This document shows, one piece after another, positions 34,801 through 43,838 of a DNA stretch of 64,000 nucleotides; position 1 is the first letter of the stretch; each line of letters starts with the position of its first letter. Below the pieces are notes generated by a model. It had not been told where the DNA came from. It worked only from the letters and a program-made list of their open reading frames with translations, and did no database searches. The translations under genes were made by a program, and so were the position numbers. Source of the DNA: Heliocidaris tuberculata (taxonomy: Eukaryota; Echinodermata; Echinoidea; Camarodonta; Echinometridae); contig CM046852.1 of the NCBI GenBank assembly GCA_025618425.1, positions 5,420,719 to 5,484,718 of the forward strand, given 5' to 3'.

Positions 34801-36673
34801 GAATCGGTGTGGAGTCAGTTGGGCGGAGTGATGGATACGGACTTGTGGTTTCGAAACTTTAAGTTTAACAGCGAAACTTTAAGTTTAACAGCGAAACTTT
34901 AGGTTAATGAAACCACGACTCCCTAACCGCAACGAGGGTTCACACGAGCCTGAAACAACGAGCTAAAACTACAAGCCGAGCGATCTTTGTGGTTGACCCC
35001 GGAAGTTAATACTACCGATTGTGTGTACAGTACACATACAGATCCTGTGTTCATCGTTCGCGTTAAGGATATGACCCGGTAATTTAACATGAACAGCGAG
35101 GTCAACCTTAACCACAAGCTTGTGAAACTTAAAGTTTATTCCGTTCACGTGGGCCTTAACTGCAATGGAGGACCCCCCCCCCCCCCCCCCCCGCTGCCCG
35201 TGGGTTCGACCTTAACCATCAGCTCGCTTGTGTTTCTAGAACTACAATTAAACTTAAAGTTTCGAAACCATGAGTCCGTTCGTACAGGCTGAAACTACAA
35301 GTTAACTTGAAGTTTTGAAACTACAAGCGAAACTTAAAGGAGAATTAAACCCATTATCTCTCAAGGTGCAGCTTGTCTCCTTCTTAGTTCAAGATATATC
35401 ATGGGGAAGTGTATTTGACACAACATATGTTGAGTTCACAAAAAGACAAGCAGCAACTTTAGAGATAATGGAAGAAATATGACGTTTTGTATACAAAACA
35501 TATGGAGAGTTGTATTACTAAACCTGCAATTTCGAAGCAACATTGCCAATTTGAGGATCGCCATAGAAAGTAAATTGAGACGTTTCAAACTTTCATAACT
35601 TTTTCATTTCGTAACCGATTTTGATGGAACTTTTATAAAATTGCTTCTCTCTATCCTCTCTTTTCATTGAAATGGATAATTCCCCAGGGATTCATTCTCC
35701 TTTAAAGTTTCGCTCCCATCGTGTGAATGTAAATTATGTTATGAACATGGTAAACAGATGGCAACTTGCTTGTTTTGCCAAACAGGTCGAGAATCATCTT
35801 ACGACAGAACTAGGATCATCTCTTGGGAGACTTAACTGCTCCGTTTTGTCCTTCAGTCCCGGTAGCGTCGTCGCTGAAATGGAGATAGAAGTCTTTGCTA
35901 CCACTCAAGATGTCGCCGATTCCCTTGCTCAGGATGTGGCTGACCTTTCTACCAGTGACAGCCTCATCCTTTCATCAGATGGGGACTCCTTGAGCGTCTC
36001 TTCTTTATCGGCTACTGGTAGGCTAGTTTTACTGCAATGAGTTGTTATCGTATTGATCAAAGATTACTTTTTGTATGTAGGATATGATTGAAGCCGAGAA
36101 AGCTTCTCGTAAAAAGTGCATGAAATTTCTTTGAAAATGCGATCCTAGATAAACAGTGTTTTTGATGATTAAACTTCCCTTTGAAATCAAACAGTTACTT
36201 TTGAAATATATGTGTATATTTCGTTAAGCTTTCCAATTGTGGTGCATAACAGTAATCATGGATACGTATTAACCGCTGGGGGGAAATGGTGAATATTAAT
36301 TCTTATTCAAGATGGGGTTAAAGTAAAGATTAAGTTTGGAAGACCAAACAGGTTATAACCATGATAACCAAGCCTTTGAATGTGTCTTGACTTTTAATTG
36401 TTTAGGGCCTGCATGGATCTGGATTTTAAGGTTAAACTATGCAAAATTAGGTAGAAAAGAAGAGATAAGGAAAAGAGCCTCCTTTCCCTTGCCTACATTA
36501 TTTCATGTAAAATTCAACTTGAATCCAAAGAGTATTCAATATTCGGTGTGTTTTGTTCTTTTGCTTTCTCTCTATTCAGCCCTAGGAACCGATGACAACC
36601 CGGAGGGGCGTGGCATGTCAACTAGAGCCTTCACAGGCATTGTGGTGGGCGTAGCAGTGTTCGCGGTGCTTCT
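25847..36673 (+). CDS. gene 1: A-B-A-B-SEA-TM secreted/membrane protein
   Basis: Gene-level call for a multi-exon host gene; coding starts at 25918. Splicing 25918-26731, 27405-27647, 31027-31707, 32835-33062, 34238-34371, 35786-36017 and 36580-36673 gives an open frame of 808 codons plus 2 nt. Every junction is GT/AG and every phase matches. Order: signal peptide (1-19), A1 (about 35-271), B1 (272-352), A2 (353-579), B2 (580-655), SEA (656-777), linker, then hydrophobic helix from about 794. Each A has six conserved cysteines and each B two. Furin-type sites RYRR (134-137) and RVRR (459-462) fall in the A domains. A secreted or type I membrane protein, cleaved by furin and autocleaved in SEA, is inferred. 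The A/B module is not one I can name. The acceptor ATACAG at 25846 implies an upstream non-coding exon. Confidence 0.8.
25918..26731 (+). CDS. gene 1 exon: signal peptide and domain A1
   Basis: Starts at ATG (context TCTACCATGA) with MKTFPVILATTFLVAIVSG, a clear signal peptide, probable cleavage near residue 19-20. Domain A1 has cysteines at 69, 94, 113, 185, 222 and 264 and N-glycosylation sequons at 128, 161 and 235. RYRR-QA at 134-139 is a good furin site inside a variable loop. The exon ends CCAAG|GTAACA in phase 1. Same length class and phase as the first coding exon of gene 2 (63025-63799), about three-quarters identical to it by eye. Confidence 0.88.
26732..27404 (+). other. gene 1 intron A1-B1
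   Basis: Donor GTAACA, acceptor TTACAG. Contains a poly-C run near 27083-27098. No mobile element recognised. Confidence 0.75.
27405..27647 (+). CDS. gene 1 exon: domain B1
   Basis: Phase 1 to phase 1, 243 nt. Joined codon gives GGTGKARRLFATN, then NGARCSMLANDLIDDVLEPI, ending YTGFRGINPLCNAVEIAFT. Two cysteines are in the same positions as in exon 32835-33062, and the blocks 'ND.IDD', 'YTGF.G' and 'C.A...AFT' are shared. Acceptor TTACAG and donor ACAA|GTAAGA. No membrane segment or signal. Confidence 0.85.
27979..29682. mobile_element. hAT-like element with GACTCG subterminal arrays
   Basis: Exact 8 bp duplication TTTGCATA at 27971-27978 and 29683-29690. Terminal inverted repeat CAGTGCTGTAG / CTACAGCACTG. 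Just inside each end is an array of the hexamer GACTCG and variants (about 27990-28180 and 29547-29660), in addition to a GAGACCGGCAAC tetrad at 28129-28175. Subterminal hexamer arrays are the usual transposase-binding structure of hAT elements (family knowledge). No transposase is encoded in its 1.7 kb, so it is non-autonomous. It sits harmlessly in an intron. Confidence 0.88.
29698..30331. mobile_element. inverted-repeat element in gene 1 intron
   Basis: GGCACCACAAAACCACCAAA (29700 on) is inverted at about 30308-30330 as TTTGGTGGTTTTGTGGTGCC, giving terminal repeats of roughly 24 bp around a 630 bp interior without coding potential. The last 125 bp are duplicated at 30773-30898. No target duplication was identified. 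Confidence 0.55.
30207..30898. repeat. local duplication A-B-A'
   Basis: Segment A (30207-30331, starting GAGTTTTGAACATCCAGTGC) reappears unchanged to the eye at 30773-30898. Between them, B (about 30332-30772) is a near-identical copy of 33214-33665, two introns away in the same gene. B includes a CT microsatellite and the (AATTC)n 3' tail of a LINE. Confidence 0.8.
31027..31707 (+). CDS. gene 1 exon: domain A2
   Basis: Acceptor CCTCAG, donor GGGG|GTAAGG, phase 1 both sides, 681 nt. Second A domain without a signal peptide. It keeps EFFINAAGGIWLQNRTIDSM, all six cysteines (FVCTD, PICRQ, RSCND, TICPN, YICQD, DICMA), and DIIGILANITRDLYGID. RVRR-QA replaces RYRR-QA as the furin-type site. Much more diverged from A1 than gene 2's A domain is, so the internal duplication predates the gene duplication. 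The frame runs past the donor to 31853 but that is intron read-through. Confidence 0.85.
31938..32300. mobile_element. palindromic MITE, degraded copy
   Basis: Begins CAGACACAACTTCCGAAAAA and CCGAGCACAGGTATA, continues GAATATTGAGCCCTCATCGTT, and ends with CACTGCCTCGCCGTGAGCGATGAG. It is the same family as the complete copy at 51332-51743 but its right terminus has decayed. Confidence 0.65.
32425..32622. mobile_element. hAT-type MITE fragment
   Basis: The right end GGATCCACCACTG corresponds to the widespread CAGTGGTGGATCC hAT-type terminus. The interior is a pair of GGGGCCCAAAAATGCTGAG(A/G) units each followed by a long T-run (32452-32474 and 32530-32557). The left terminus and target duplication were not found. 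Confidence 0.45.
32835..33062 (+). CDS. gene 1 exon: domain B2
   Basis: Phase 1 to phase 1, 228 nt. GDERRDFGRNAFESIFNLF, then EDRCLMIGNDAIDDIVEALI and YTGFKGVREVCRALQTAFT. Cysteine and 'NDAIDD', 'YTGFKG' positions match exon 27405-27647. Donor ACTA|GTGAGT. Followed by a (CA)n tract in the intron. Confidence 0.85.
33213..34010 (-). mobile_element. duplicated segment with LINE 3' end
   Basis: 33213-33665 is the partner of segment B at about 30332-30772. From about 33553 it contains (AATTC)n then sequence that on the minus strand is a LINE 3'UTR. Near 33890-34010 the minus strand has an eroded frame resembling a LINE RT C-terminus. This is presumably the source copy, because LINE sequence continues beyond 33665 whereas the other copy stops. 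Confidence 0.6.
34238..34371 (+). CDS. gene 1 exon: SEA domain, first half
   Basis: Enters in phase 1 and leaves in phase 0 (134 nt). MLSGTTVTLTVTGETLNGEE, then YTDNLANRESTDFRNLEMVF. The pattern 'Y..dLaN..S..F..L' is the N-terminal half of a SEA domain. Acceptor TATTCAG, donor GTG|GTAAGT. It is the only exon that changes the repeating phase pattern, so SEA is a separate unit from the A/B modules. Confidence 0.85.
34837..35279. mobile_element. MITE with AAACTTTAAG repeats
   Basis: ACGGACTTGTGGTTTCGAAA at the left is inverted at the right as TTTCGAAACCATGAGTCCGT. Inside the left end CGAAACTTTAAGTTTAACAG is repeated in tandem. Poly-C at 35171-35192. No protein; target duplication unclear. Confidence 0.6.
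35338..35701. mobile_element. T2/Kolobok-like TTAA element, family 2
   Basis: TTAA flanks (35334-35337 and 35702-35705). Ends AGGAGAATTAAACCC and GGGATTCATTCTCCT. A core of about 120 bp (35351-35471) is bounded by inverted CCATTATCTCT / AGAGATAATGG. Non-coding. A second copy lies at 38551-38915 with its core in the opposite orientation. Confidence 0.75.
35786..36017 (+). CDS. gene 1 exon: SEA domain, second half
   Basis: Phase 0 to phase 1, 232 nt. VENHLTTELGSSLGRLNCSV, then LSFSPGSVVAEMEIEVFATT. The 'FSPGSVVA' block fits the SEA autoproteolysis site, cleaved between G and S in family members such as MUC1 (here about G726-S727). A Ser/Asp-rich stretch and ATG junction follow. Donor ACTG|GTAGGC. 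Cleavage would leave a non-covalent heterodimer at the membrane, as known for SEA mucins; not tested here. Confidence 0.87.
36018..36579 (+). other. gene 1 intron SEA-TM
   Basis: Plain AT-rich intron with no recognisable element; polypyrimidine-rich acceptor CTCTCTATTCAG. Confidence 0.7.
36580..36673 (+). CDS. gene 1 exon: linker and start of TM helix
   Basis: Phase 1 to phase 2, 94 nt. ALGTDDNPEGRGMSTRAFTG, then IVVGVAVFAVL and the first two bases of another Leu codon before donor CT|GTAAGT. The Gly/Val/Ala-rich hydrophobic run just after the SEA domain is the expected position of a type I transmembrane helix. The remaining helix and cytoplasmic tail must be on a later exon. Confidence 0.78.
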
Positions 36674-36770
36674 GTAAGTTATTCTGGTCATCACCGACAT
36701 TACCTTTTGCCTGCCAAGGGTCGCAGACAGCGTGAGGTATGCCATACGGAGTACCAGAATGATGACATCA

Positions 36771-37101
36771 CAGCCCCTATTCTCGAAAGCCGCCTGTCTG
36801 TAGGTCAGGTGTAAATCCCGCCTAAGTTAATGAAGTAATAACAACGATTTACATGATTTAAGAAGTGTCAGATTTCCACGTCTACATCCTGTGCTAATTA
36901 CCATAATTCTGTCAGTAACCGACAATACATAAACATTGTTTCTACAAATCTGATTTCTTGTGCTCATTTCATGCCCGAATGAATTTCCCCATTTTGTTAT
37001 ATATTTATAGTAATTTGATGGTTCCCGTAGCGAGGCACTTCGCTTTCAAAAAATCCAAGTAAAAGAGGGGTTTAGCCCAGGCCGCTCTCGAGAATATGGG
37101 T
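36771..37101. mobile_element. MITE with TATTCTCGA ends
   Basis: CCCCTATTCTCGAAAGCCGC at the left pairs with GCGGCCTGGGC-less right end CCGCTCTCGAGAATATGGG in inverted orientation. About 330 bp, no coding potential, no certain target duplication. Confidence 0.5.
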
Positions 37102-37655
37102 CATTATAGTATTGTGATTACTCTTATAATTATTTTACGAAGCAGTCATATTAATTCAAAGGAAGCAGGAGAAATGCAACGTAATGTAATACAATATCAA
37201 GATCACATTATGCTTTAGTATTAAAACAAATTATTTAGTTCATCGTGGCACTTATGCTACTTGCCTTATACATTTTGTAGTTCATTATTGTGGGGTGTCA
37301 TTTCGTTCTTTTAGAAATTTAATTTTGTATCATAAGTTGTCTTTTGTCTTTTCTCAAAGAAATAATAGTTATTAAGTGAAGCATATTAAGTTCAGGATGA
37401 AAGTACTATCATTTAGTTTCCTTAATGGTTGTTTAGGCTATATTTCGTTCTACTATTTGAAAGTAAATAAAGATGATACTCTGGTTTTTTCAATAGGTAT
37501 CTATAAGTTACTTAAAGGGTACATCGATATGTTGTATTACTATAAATTCAATGTGTACCTACGCAAGGAAAGTTGTATTTGGGGGGTTTTAGAATTTATT
37601 GCAGAAGAACATTATATTGTAAAGAACATTATAATCTTGATCTAAAAGTTTGTAT
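37102..37655. other. no gene recognised
   Basis: AT-rich sequence with one short open frame (37376-37645) of hydrophobic, biased composition. No splice signals fitting gene 1's phase 2 continuation were convincing here. Confidence 0.5.
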
Positions 37656-37656
37656 G

Positions 37657-37694
<38 letters not shown>

Positions 37695-37815
37695 CCGGGT
37701 TTGATTCCAGACGGAAACAGCTTTTGCAAGCCCTGCAGTTATTTCCACAAAAAGAAAGGCAGTAAAGGAGGAACAATATAATTGATTTCTTTCTCTCTCT
37801 CTCTCTCTCTCTCGC

Positions 37816-37844
<29 letters not shown>
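37657..37844. repeat. (TA)n tracts around a tRNA-like B box
   Basis: (TA)n at about 37661-37691 and 37817-37844 with (CT)n at 37792-37814. Between them GACCCGGGTTTGATTCCA resembles the T-arm/B-box of a tRNA, so this may be a truncated tRNA-derived SINE. No acceptor stem or A box was found. Confidence 0.5.
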
Positions 37845-37847
<3 letters not shown>

Positions 37848-38119
37848 ATTAAGGTAATCAGCACTAAATACTTTTAACCTTTCTTTGCGTGAATGATAAT
37901 GTACAATCGCTTAAGCTCTCACATCTTTTTTAATCGTGGTCATATCTTGGCAAAAAGAATCTTTTGGAATTTCAAGAAAATTACCTAATTTACGTGAATG
38001 AAAGCAAAGATGATGAGTTTGCATTCAGATTAACCTTTTGATTTCGTCTTTCAATGGTTACTTACAAATTATGATGTTTATCTAAAGAGGGTATGTTTTT
38101 TTTCCTTTATTGGTCCTTC

Positions 38120-38525
38120 GAATGGGAAAAGTTCAAAAACATTATGAAAGGTAGGATTCAGACAGAAGTTTCTCTACATGAATATGTGTACATTCTGTTT
38201 ATAAATGATTAATAATTGATGACACTCATTTACTTTTGGTATTCCTTTTTGTCAGAGGATAATATGCACGAATACCCATTTTCCAAAGAAGGCGTTTCGC
38301 GTGTTAGGGTTTGAACAAAAGGTATCTCATCATCTAGCTGTTGTTGGCGCTCAGCCAGCCACATATATCACGTGACAGAGTGACGCGTGCAATAGTATAT
38401 GGATTGTGTTAATTTAGATCATTCATGAAATCATGCGCTGCGGTGAGGCATCAATGTATAGCCTTCAGTAATGTTTGAAAATCCATTGATCTTTGTGATA
38501 TTTATCACGAAGTCGAGAGATAAAG
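38120..38525. repeat. duplicated regulatory-like segment, copy 1
   Basis: About 400 bp matching 40890-41315 at roughly 80% by eye, same orientation. Shared blocks include GTCAGAGGATAATATGCAC, TCACGTGACAGAGTGACG (38368-38385; contains E-box CACGTG) and the perfect palindrome GTGATATTTATCAC (38495-38508; paired GATA motifs). No protein frame is conserved. Confidence 0.6.
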
Positions 38526-38550
38526 TGTGACTCTATGTAATATATGCTTA

Positions 38551-38915
38551 AACTTTTGTACACAATTTTTCATATTTTCTCCATCTCTAAAGATGCTGCT
38601 TGTCTTTTTGTGAACTCAACATATATTGTGTCAAATACATTTTCCCATGATGTATCTTGGGCTAAGAAGGAGATAAGCTACACCTTGAGAGATAATGGGG
38701 AAAATATGAAATTTTGTGCACAAAACATATGGAGAGTTGTCACTTTGAAGCAACATTGCCAATTTGAGGATCTTCATAGAAAGTAAATTGAGACTTTTCA
38801 AACTCTCATAACTTTCTCATTTCGTAACCGATTTTGATGGAACTTTTTTAAAAATTGTTTCTCTCTATCCCCTTGTTTTTATTAAAATTGATTTCCCCTT
38901 GGGTTTTATTCTCCT
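38551..38915. mobile_element. TTAA element family 2, rearranged copy
   Basis: Right end GGGTTTTATTCTCCT followed by TTAA (38916-38919) matches 35338-35701, as does the interior from GGAGAGTTGTC onward. The left core (38581-38698) is in the opposite orientation to that copy. Its outer left flank (TTTTGTACACAATTTTTCAT) is an inverted copy of the sequence right of the core, so a foldback rearrangement has occurred. Confidence 0.7.
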
Positions 38916-38919
38916 TTAA

Positions 38920-39518
38920 ATTTGTTTTTATTTACATTTTCTGTGTCAGTTATACGTACCGCCTCATGATGAAATGGTATAATGGTATGAGATAACCTCG
39001 TATGTGTTTGAGTGCATTGTATACAAAGATTTTTTTTCTTCTGAGAACTGTTTATACACAATGTACACAATGTATGCAGGGCCTCATAAACATTTCTGTA
39101 TGGTTACCCAAAGTAGCCACATTTTATAATTTTAGTTGGTCGAACCAACAATTGATTGGATGTGTGTTGTCGTGCAGGAAATAAATCCATAGTTTTTTGT
39201 TTGTTTTTTATTTATTATTTTTTATTATTTTTTTTTTATAGCATGAGAGCAAGAGGGCTTGGCCCCCTTGAGCCCCACTCCCCGGCTACACCTATATAAT
39301 GGGGAGTGCATGTGTGCCACATCCGTTCGCGACTCTATTTTCATGCCAATAACCATTCTGAATTTTGTTGGTGTTAATTATCATTGGCATTCATTCATTG
39401 CCATTAAGAATATTTACACATTTTCTTCATTTTTTAAAATCAATATTTTAAAGTTTTAATGCACCTGTGGTTAATGTTATTCATAAATTCTTGATATAAG
39501 TCTTCTTTTTCTCTCTTT
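38920..39518. other. no gene recognised
   Basis: AT-rich sequence with a T-rich run near 39195-39240. It ends in the polypyrimidine tract CTTCTTTTTCTCTCTTTAG, which may be the acceptor for the candidate gene 1 tail exon. Confidence 0.5.
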
Positions 39519-39788
<270 letters not shown>

Positions 39789-40258
39789 TAGCTGTGCGTG
39801 AACATAATAAGTAATATGCCCCTCGACGGGGAGGGGGGGGGGGGTGTCTTATTGAAAAATATTGGAAAAATGGTCTTATTTCAGACATTTTATTCACAAG
39901 CCTCAAAATGTTGTCTTTCTCGTCGAAACTCCAGAACTGCGTGTAAAATGAATTTTGAAATAACACGGCCGCGGTTTCTTGTGAAAATAGCATTGTGATC
40001 TTGCTCTTATTTTGATGATAGTTTTTTGCAAACTAACTCTTTAGAATATCAGGAATAATATGAAATTAATCTTTAGGGAAATATTAAAGGATTTTTTGTT
40101 CATTTTCAGGACAAAATCTTAGTAGGGTGGGTAGACATAGGGCTCCCCCACTATACCCCATGTATTAATACACACACGTAAGGCGAGTGCGCGCGGTCGT
40201 TGCCAGGGTTACAACATGGTGCCTATTGTTGAGTATGTAGGGCTCTGTATGTAACATT

Positions 40259-40475
40259 GGTGGTATTCTGAGATTTATATCTTGATTTAAGTGAAATAAT
40301 TTTAATTGTCATAACAAAATGTACGCTTATGGCGCATTATTGGTTAATGACTGCGCAAAAGTGGTACGCGGAATTCATCTGCGCAAACACCAATGAAATG
40401 TTGCAATTTGAAATTTGTTATGACAATTAAAATCTTTTCACTAAAATCAAGATAAAATAAATCTCAGAATACCAC
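40259..40475. mobile_element. MITE, 217 bp, long terminal inverted repeats
   Basis: GGTGGTATTCTGAGATTTAT at the left is inverted at the right (AAATCTCAGAATACCACC). Pairing continues through TTTTAATTGTCATAACAAA, giving about 60 bp arms. The interior is GC-richer (TGCGCAAAA). No clear target duplication. Confidence 0.7.
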
Positions 40476-40524
40476 CCCTGCCTTCTGTAGTTGTGCGAGA
40501 GGCACAAACCTTTTCAGAGGCAGG

Positions 40525-40526
40525 GG

Positions 40527-40559
<33 letters not shown>

Positions 40560-40765
40560 GAGGAGCTGGAGGGAAATTGATCATAGAATAGGTGTTTGAA
40601 TTATATTAATGATAAAATACAGAAGAGGGAGAGAGAAACCGAGAAGGAAGAGAGTTTGGGATAGGAAGGAAAAGAGAAAGGAGACGAGAAAAGAGTGCGT
40701 GTGTGCGTGCGTGTGCGCGCGTGTGTGTGTGTGTGTGAGAGAGAGAGAGATAAAGAGAGAGAGGG
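40525..40765. repeat. (GA)n and (GT)n tracts
   Basis: GAGAGAGA then poly-G (40529-40560), purine-rich sequence, then GTGTGCGTGCGTGTGCGCGC and (GT)n(GA)n. Low complexity only. Confidence 0.9.
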
Positions 40766-40889
40766 GGATTATCTGATAAGAGAATCAAGGTATAGGAGTG
40801 ATAGAACTGATGGAGATACTACATGTATAGCAGTAGTTTTCTTTATCAGTCCTTCAAAATAAAGCGGTGCGTCGGAATTACAGTCTTAG

Positions 40890-41315
40890 CTTTGATAAGT
40901 TAAAAAACATGAAAGGTAGGTCTGATTCAGACAGAGGTTTCTCGGAATAAATATGTGTACATATTTTTTCAAAAAATATATGAAGTGATTTATGATATAT
41001 GCCACTAATTTACTTTTTTGTCAGAGGATAATATGCACTACCTATCTTCAAAAGAAGGCGTTTCGGGTTTGACATGTTTGAACAAAATGTATCTCACCAT
41101 CTATCCCTTGTTGGCGCAGCCAGCCACATACGTCACGTGACAGAGTGACGTGTGCAATTTGCTTTGGTGTATATGCAATATTTATAGACGAATATTGTTT
41201 GCTTCAATTTAGATCATACATGAAATCACGCACTGTGGTGAGGCATCAATGTAGCCACCGGTATTGTTTGAAAATCCATCGTTTTTAGTGATATTTATCA
41301 CGGATTCAAGAGATA
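40890..41315 (+). promoter_or_regulatory. duplicated regulatory-like segment, copy 2
   Basis: Partner of 38120-38525. Conserved islands are TCACGTGACAGAGTGACG (41132-41149) and GTGATATTTATCAC (41288-41301), separated by less similar sequence. This copy runs straight into a possible exon with a GAG|GTAAGG donor at 41358, so it could be the promoter of gene 2. No TATA box in good context. Confidence 0.35.
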
Positions 41316-41358
41316 AACCAAGGAAACGGCTTTGGCTGAGCTTGCTGTCGTAGTAGAG
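41316..41358 (+). other. candidate non-coding first exon of gene 2
   Basis: Sequence ends GTCGTAGTAGAG|GTAAGG, a strong splice donor. Gene 2's coding exon is preceded by acceptor TTGCTATCAG at 62943. The arrangement mirrors gene 1 (non-coding exon, very long first intron, then ATG exon) but the linkage is only inferred. Confidence 0.25.
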
Positions 41359-41984
41359 GTAAGGATTCACAATAAAGTATTACGGAGGACTAGAAGTCAA
41401 ATGCTGATGCGTAAAATGCCAGATTACCGATCATTGAAATGATACAAGTGAGTGGGTGAATATAGGTGTGTGTTACAGAGTGTGTTGATAGCTAGGAGGA
41501 GGGCTTCCTGAATAATATCATTTTGTATAAGAGCAGTCATTAAGTTGTTGTTGTTGTTGGTTGGTTGGTTGGTTTTAGTGACAACCAGTCAATTTCTGAC
41601 CATTTTTGCGAATTACTGTTACAATTAATGTTTAGCATAATATTTCTTCCTTTCTTTTTCTTTTCTTTTCTTTTTTCTTTTTTTTTTTTACTAAAAGTGT
41701 GAGATAAATGCTATTTGAGAGCTTCATTTCTGTGCTTTACAAATTGGATTTAACAAAACTGAAAAAGGTCAAAAGGGTTTTAAAAATTACCCTCGGTATC
41801 GTGTATCCAAACGCCATTTTGTTTTACAATTACTTGGAATAATAGTTCTTCTTCTTGTTGTTGTAAAGTACAGTCCACCATCGGGTGTATTTTCGTAATA
41901 TTTGGCGGGTCTGGTGTGGTGTATGTGCAGTGCCTTTAACAAAATTCCACATAGTAGTATGCGCGGCTAAAAATCAGTGCTCCT

Positions 41985-42670
41985 CTCTTAACGAAGCAGG
42001 ATGCTCTGTACCTCCAACTTGAACAGTTTAGCAGAGGTAGTGTTGACTAGTTCATCCGGAAGGGAGTTCCATAACCTGATAAAGTCTTGAAAGAAGGACT
42101 TCTGGTATAGACCAGAGTCCGTGCAAAAGTTGTCTGGAATTGCCGAGTGTGTCCACGGTGTGATGTTTATTGTACCAGAACCAAGTATGTCTGGGGACTG
42201 TCCGTATGTGATACGGTGCATCATCAACATTTTGTTCTGTGCCCTGCGCTCCAGAAGAAGTGGCCATTGAAGTTGATTGCTGCCAACTGCTTGTGCGATG
42301 GAAGTCACCAATGACGAACCTGAGAAAGCGGCGCTTGACTATTTACAGTCTGCATGGTCTGTGGATATTGTCCCGGGTGTTAGGGTCCCACACAACGCAG
42401 GCATACTCTAGGATGGGGTGCACTAGAGCTAGGTAGCACAGTGTCTTTGTCTTCCTTGGGCAAGAGCTGATATTTCGCAGAAGAAATGCACTTACAGAGC
42501 TGGCTTTCTTGATTATGCCTATGATATGGTGAGTCCAGTTTAGGTTCCTCTTGAGATGGCTCCCAAGATATTTTGGCAGTGTCTGCTGTCTCAAGAGGCT
42601 GTCCATGGATGTTGTAGGCCCATTTAATAGGCTTTGATAGAATGTGTTAAGAGTGATTATATTCATGTTA
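41985..42670 (-). pseudogene. CR1-like LINE RT C-terminal fragment
   Basis: Minus strand, in two frames. KYLGSHLKRNLNWTHHIIGI, then LCYLALVHPILEYACVVWDP (frame 1, 42666-42343), and after a frameshift HRITYGQSPDILG and FIRLWNSLPDELVNTT (frame 2, to 41988). These are the YLG...L.W..HI, P.LEYA..VW.P and RLWNSLP blocks of a CR1/jockey-type RT C-terminal half. No catalytic palm; dead copy. Confidence 0.8.
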
Positions 42671-42779
42671 TAAAAAATTGATCAAATTTATCTATATGGA
42701 CAGCTTAACAACCACTCCCAGACGTCGATATCTCAAACAGATTTCATTTTGCCTGTTTATCATGTTCCATCTGCCTGCT

Positions 42780-43030
42780 GCAAAGCTAAAAAAATCCTGG
42801 AAATCCCCATAACAGAGTGTGTCAAAAGAAAAGGACAGTGGGATGGGGGGGGGGGGGGAATCCTCTAACATGAAAATTTCAGAATATACAAATGATTGTT
42901 CTGATAATAATGATCAAGGATGGTATATGTGATAGGATGACCGTTTTCTTGAGTATATAATAAAAGCACTGACTGACTTTTCAAAATTGATTTTTTTTTT
43001 AAATTCCTTGCATAAAATATAGTATACTTG
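42780..43030. repeat. dispersed ~240 bp repeat, copy
   Basis: Contains ACAGAGTGTGTCAAAA, a poly-G run (42846-42858), AATGATTGTTCTGATAATAA and TGTGATAGGATGACC. The same order of blocks occurs twice in tandem at 49015-49485, so this is a third copy of that family. Confidence 0.65.
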
Positions 43031-43566
43031 GTAAAAGTTTTTCCGTCCGATTTCGTAACTTTGTCAGTCCAATTCAATTTACGAGCATTCAATGCAAACG
43101 ATTTTGGCCATGTTGTGCTATTCGGCAGTTCAAATTCATGGTCTGTGCATTGAAATTCATCTCCAAAGCATCCAAACTCGCATTTCAGGCAGTCAAATTA
43201 ACACCCTTTTTTCCATTCAAATTCATTATTTATATTTTATTTGTAGTTTTACTTATACAGGGTAACATTATCAGTTTCAGAACTGCTTTCCACAACGGCC
43301 CTGTCAGTATTTACTATGTACATGACAATATTTTTAAAGATTGACATACAGAAAAAAAGAATATAATTCCTTGTAGAAATTAGAAACAAAGAAATAAATC
43401 AATTAACGCATATGCAGAACACATATTAGAAGACAAACTAACAACAATTAGATTTTTAAAAAATGTAAAAGTTAAACAAATCACACAACAAAACCAAGAT
43501 AAAAAAAAAGAAACACCCATTAGAAAAAAAATAAACAATTTAACAGTTAACTGAAATATTACTGTT

Positions 43567-43838
43567 TAAAGCTCATTTTACACAAACAAATAATATGGCA
43601 TGATAAAGACATCGTTTGAAATACGATTTTTTTTTTCTTTTTAACAGATTGGTTAAGTTTTGGAATATTGTACTTGAAAGACCTCTTTGATGAAGGAAAT
43701 TTTCCTAAGCTTTTAGCACGCCTTAAAACAAGAAAAAGCAAGCTAAATATGTTATTTGATTATACCAAACTAAAGAAAGATATCCCCAAGATATGGGTCA
43801 AAGATTTCACATCTGAAGATACGGAATCAGAAGACTAA
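43567..43838 (+). pseudogene. Tx1/L1-like LINE fragment
   Basis: The + strand reads QIIWHDKDI near 43582-43608, loses frame, then runs DWLSFGILYLKDLFDEGNFP and LLARLKTRKSKLNMLFDYTK, then KLKKDIPKIW and a stop at about 43838. The pattern W.n.di ... GI.Y.kDLfde.G.F ... Y..l...IP..W is the block between RT and C-terminus in Tx1/L1-group LINEs, a lineage different from the CR1-like debris nearby. Assignment is from motif memory. Strongly truncated. Confidence 0.55.

Larger units (their letters stand above)
34372..35785 (+). other. gene 1 intron within SEA
   Basis: Contains an inverted-repeat element (34837-35279) and a TTAA element (35338-35701). Acceptor CCAAACAG at 35785. Confidence 0.7.

Noticed and set aside
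37691..37725. tRNA gene
   Set aside because: Only a B-box-like GGTTTGATTCC is present; no A box, cloverleaf or acceptor stem.
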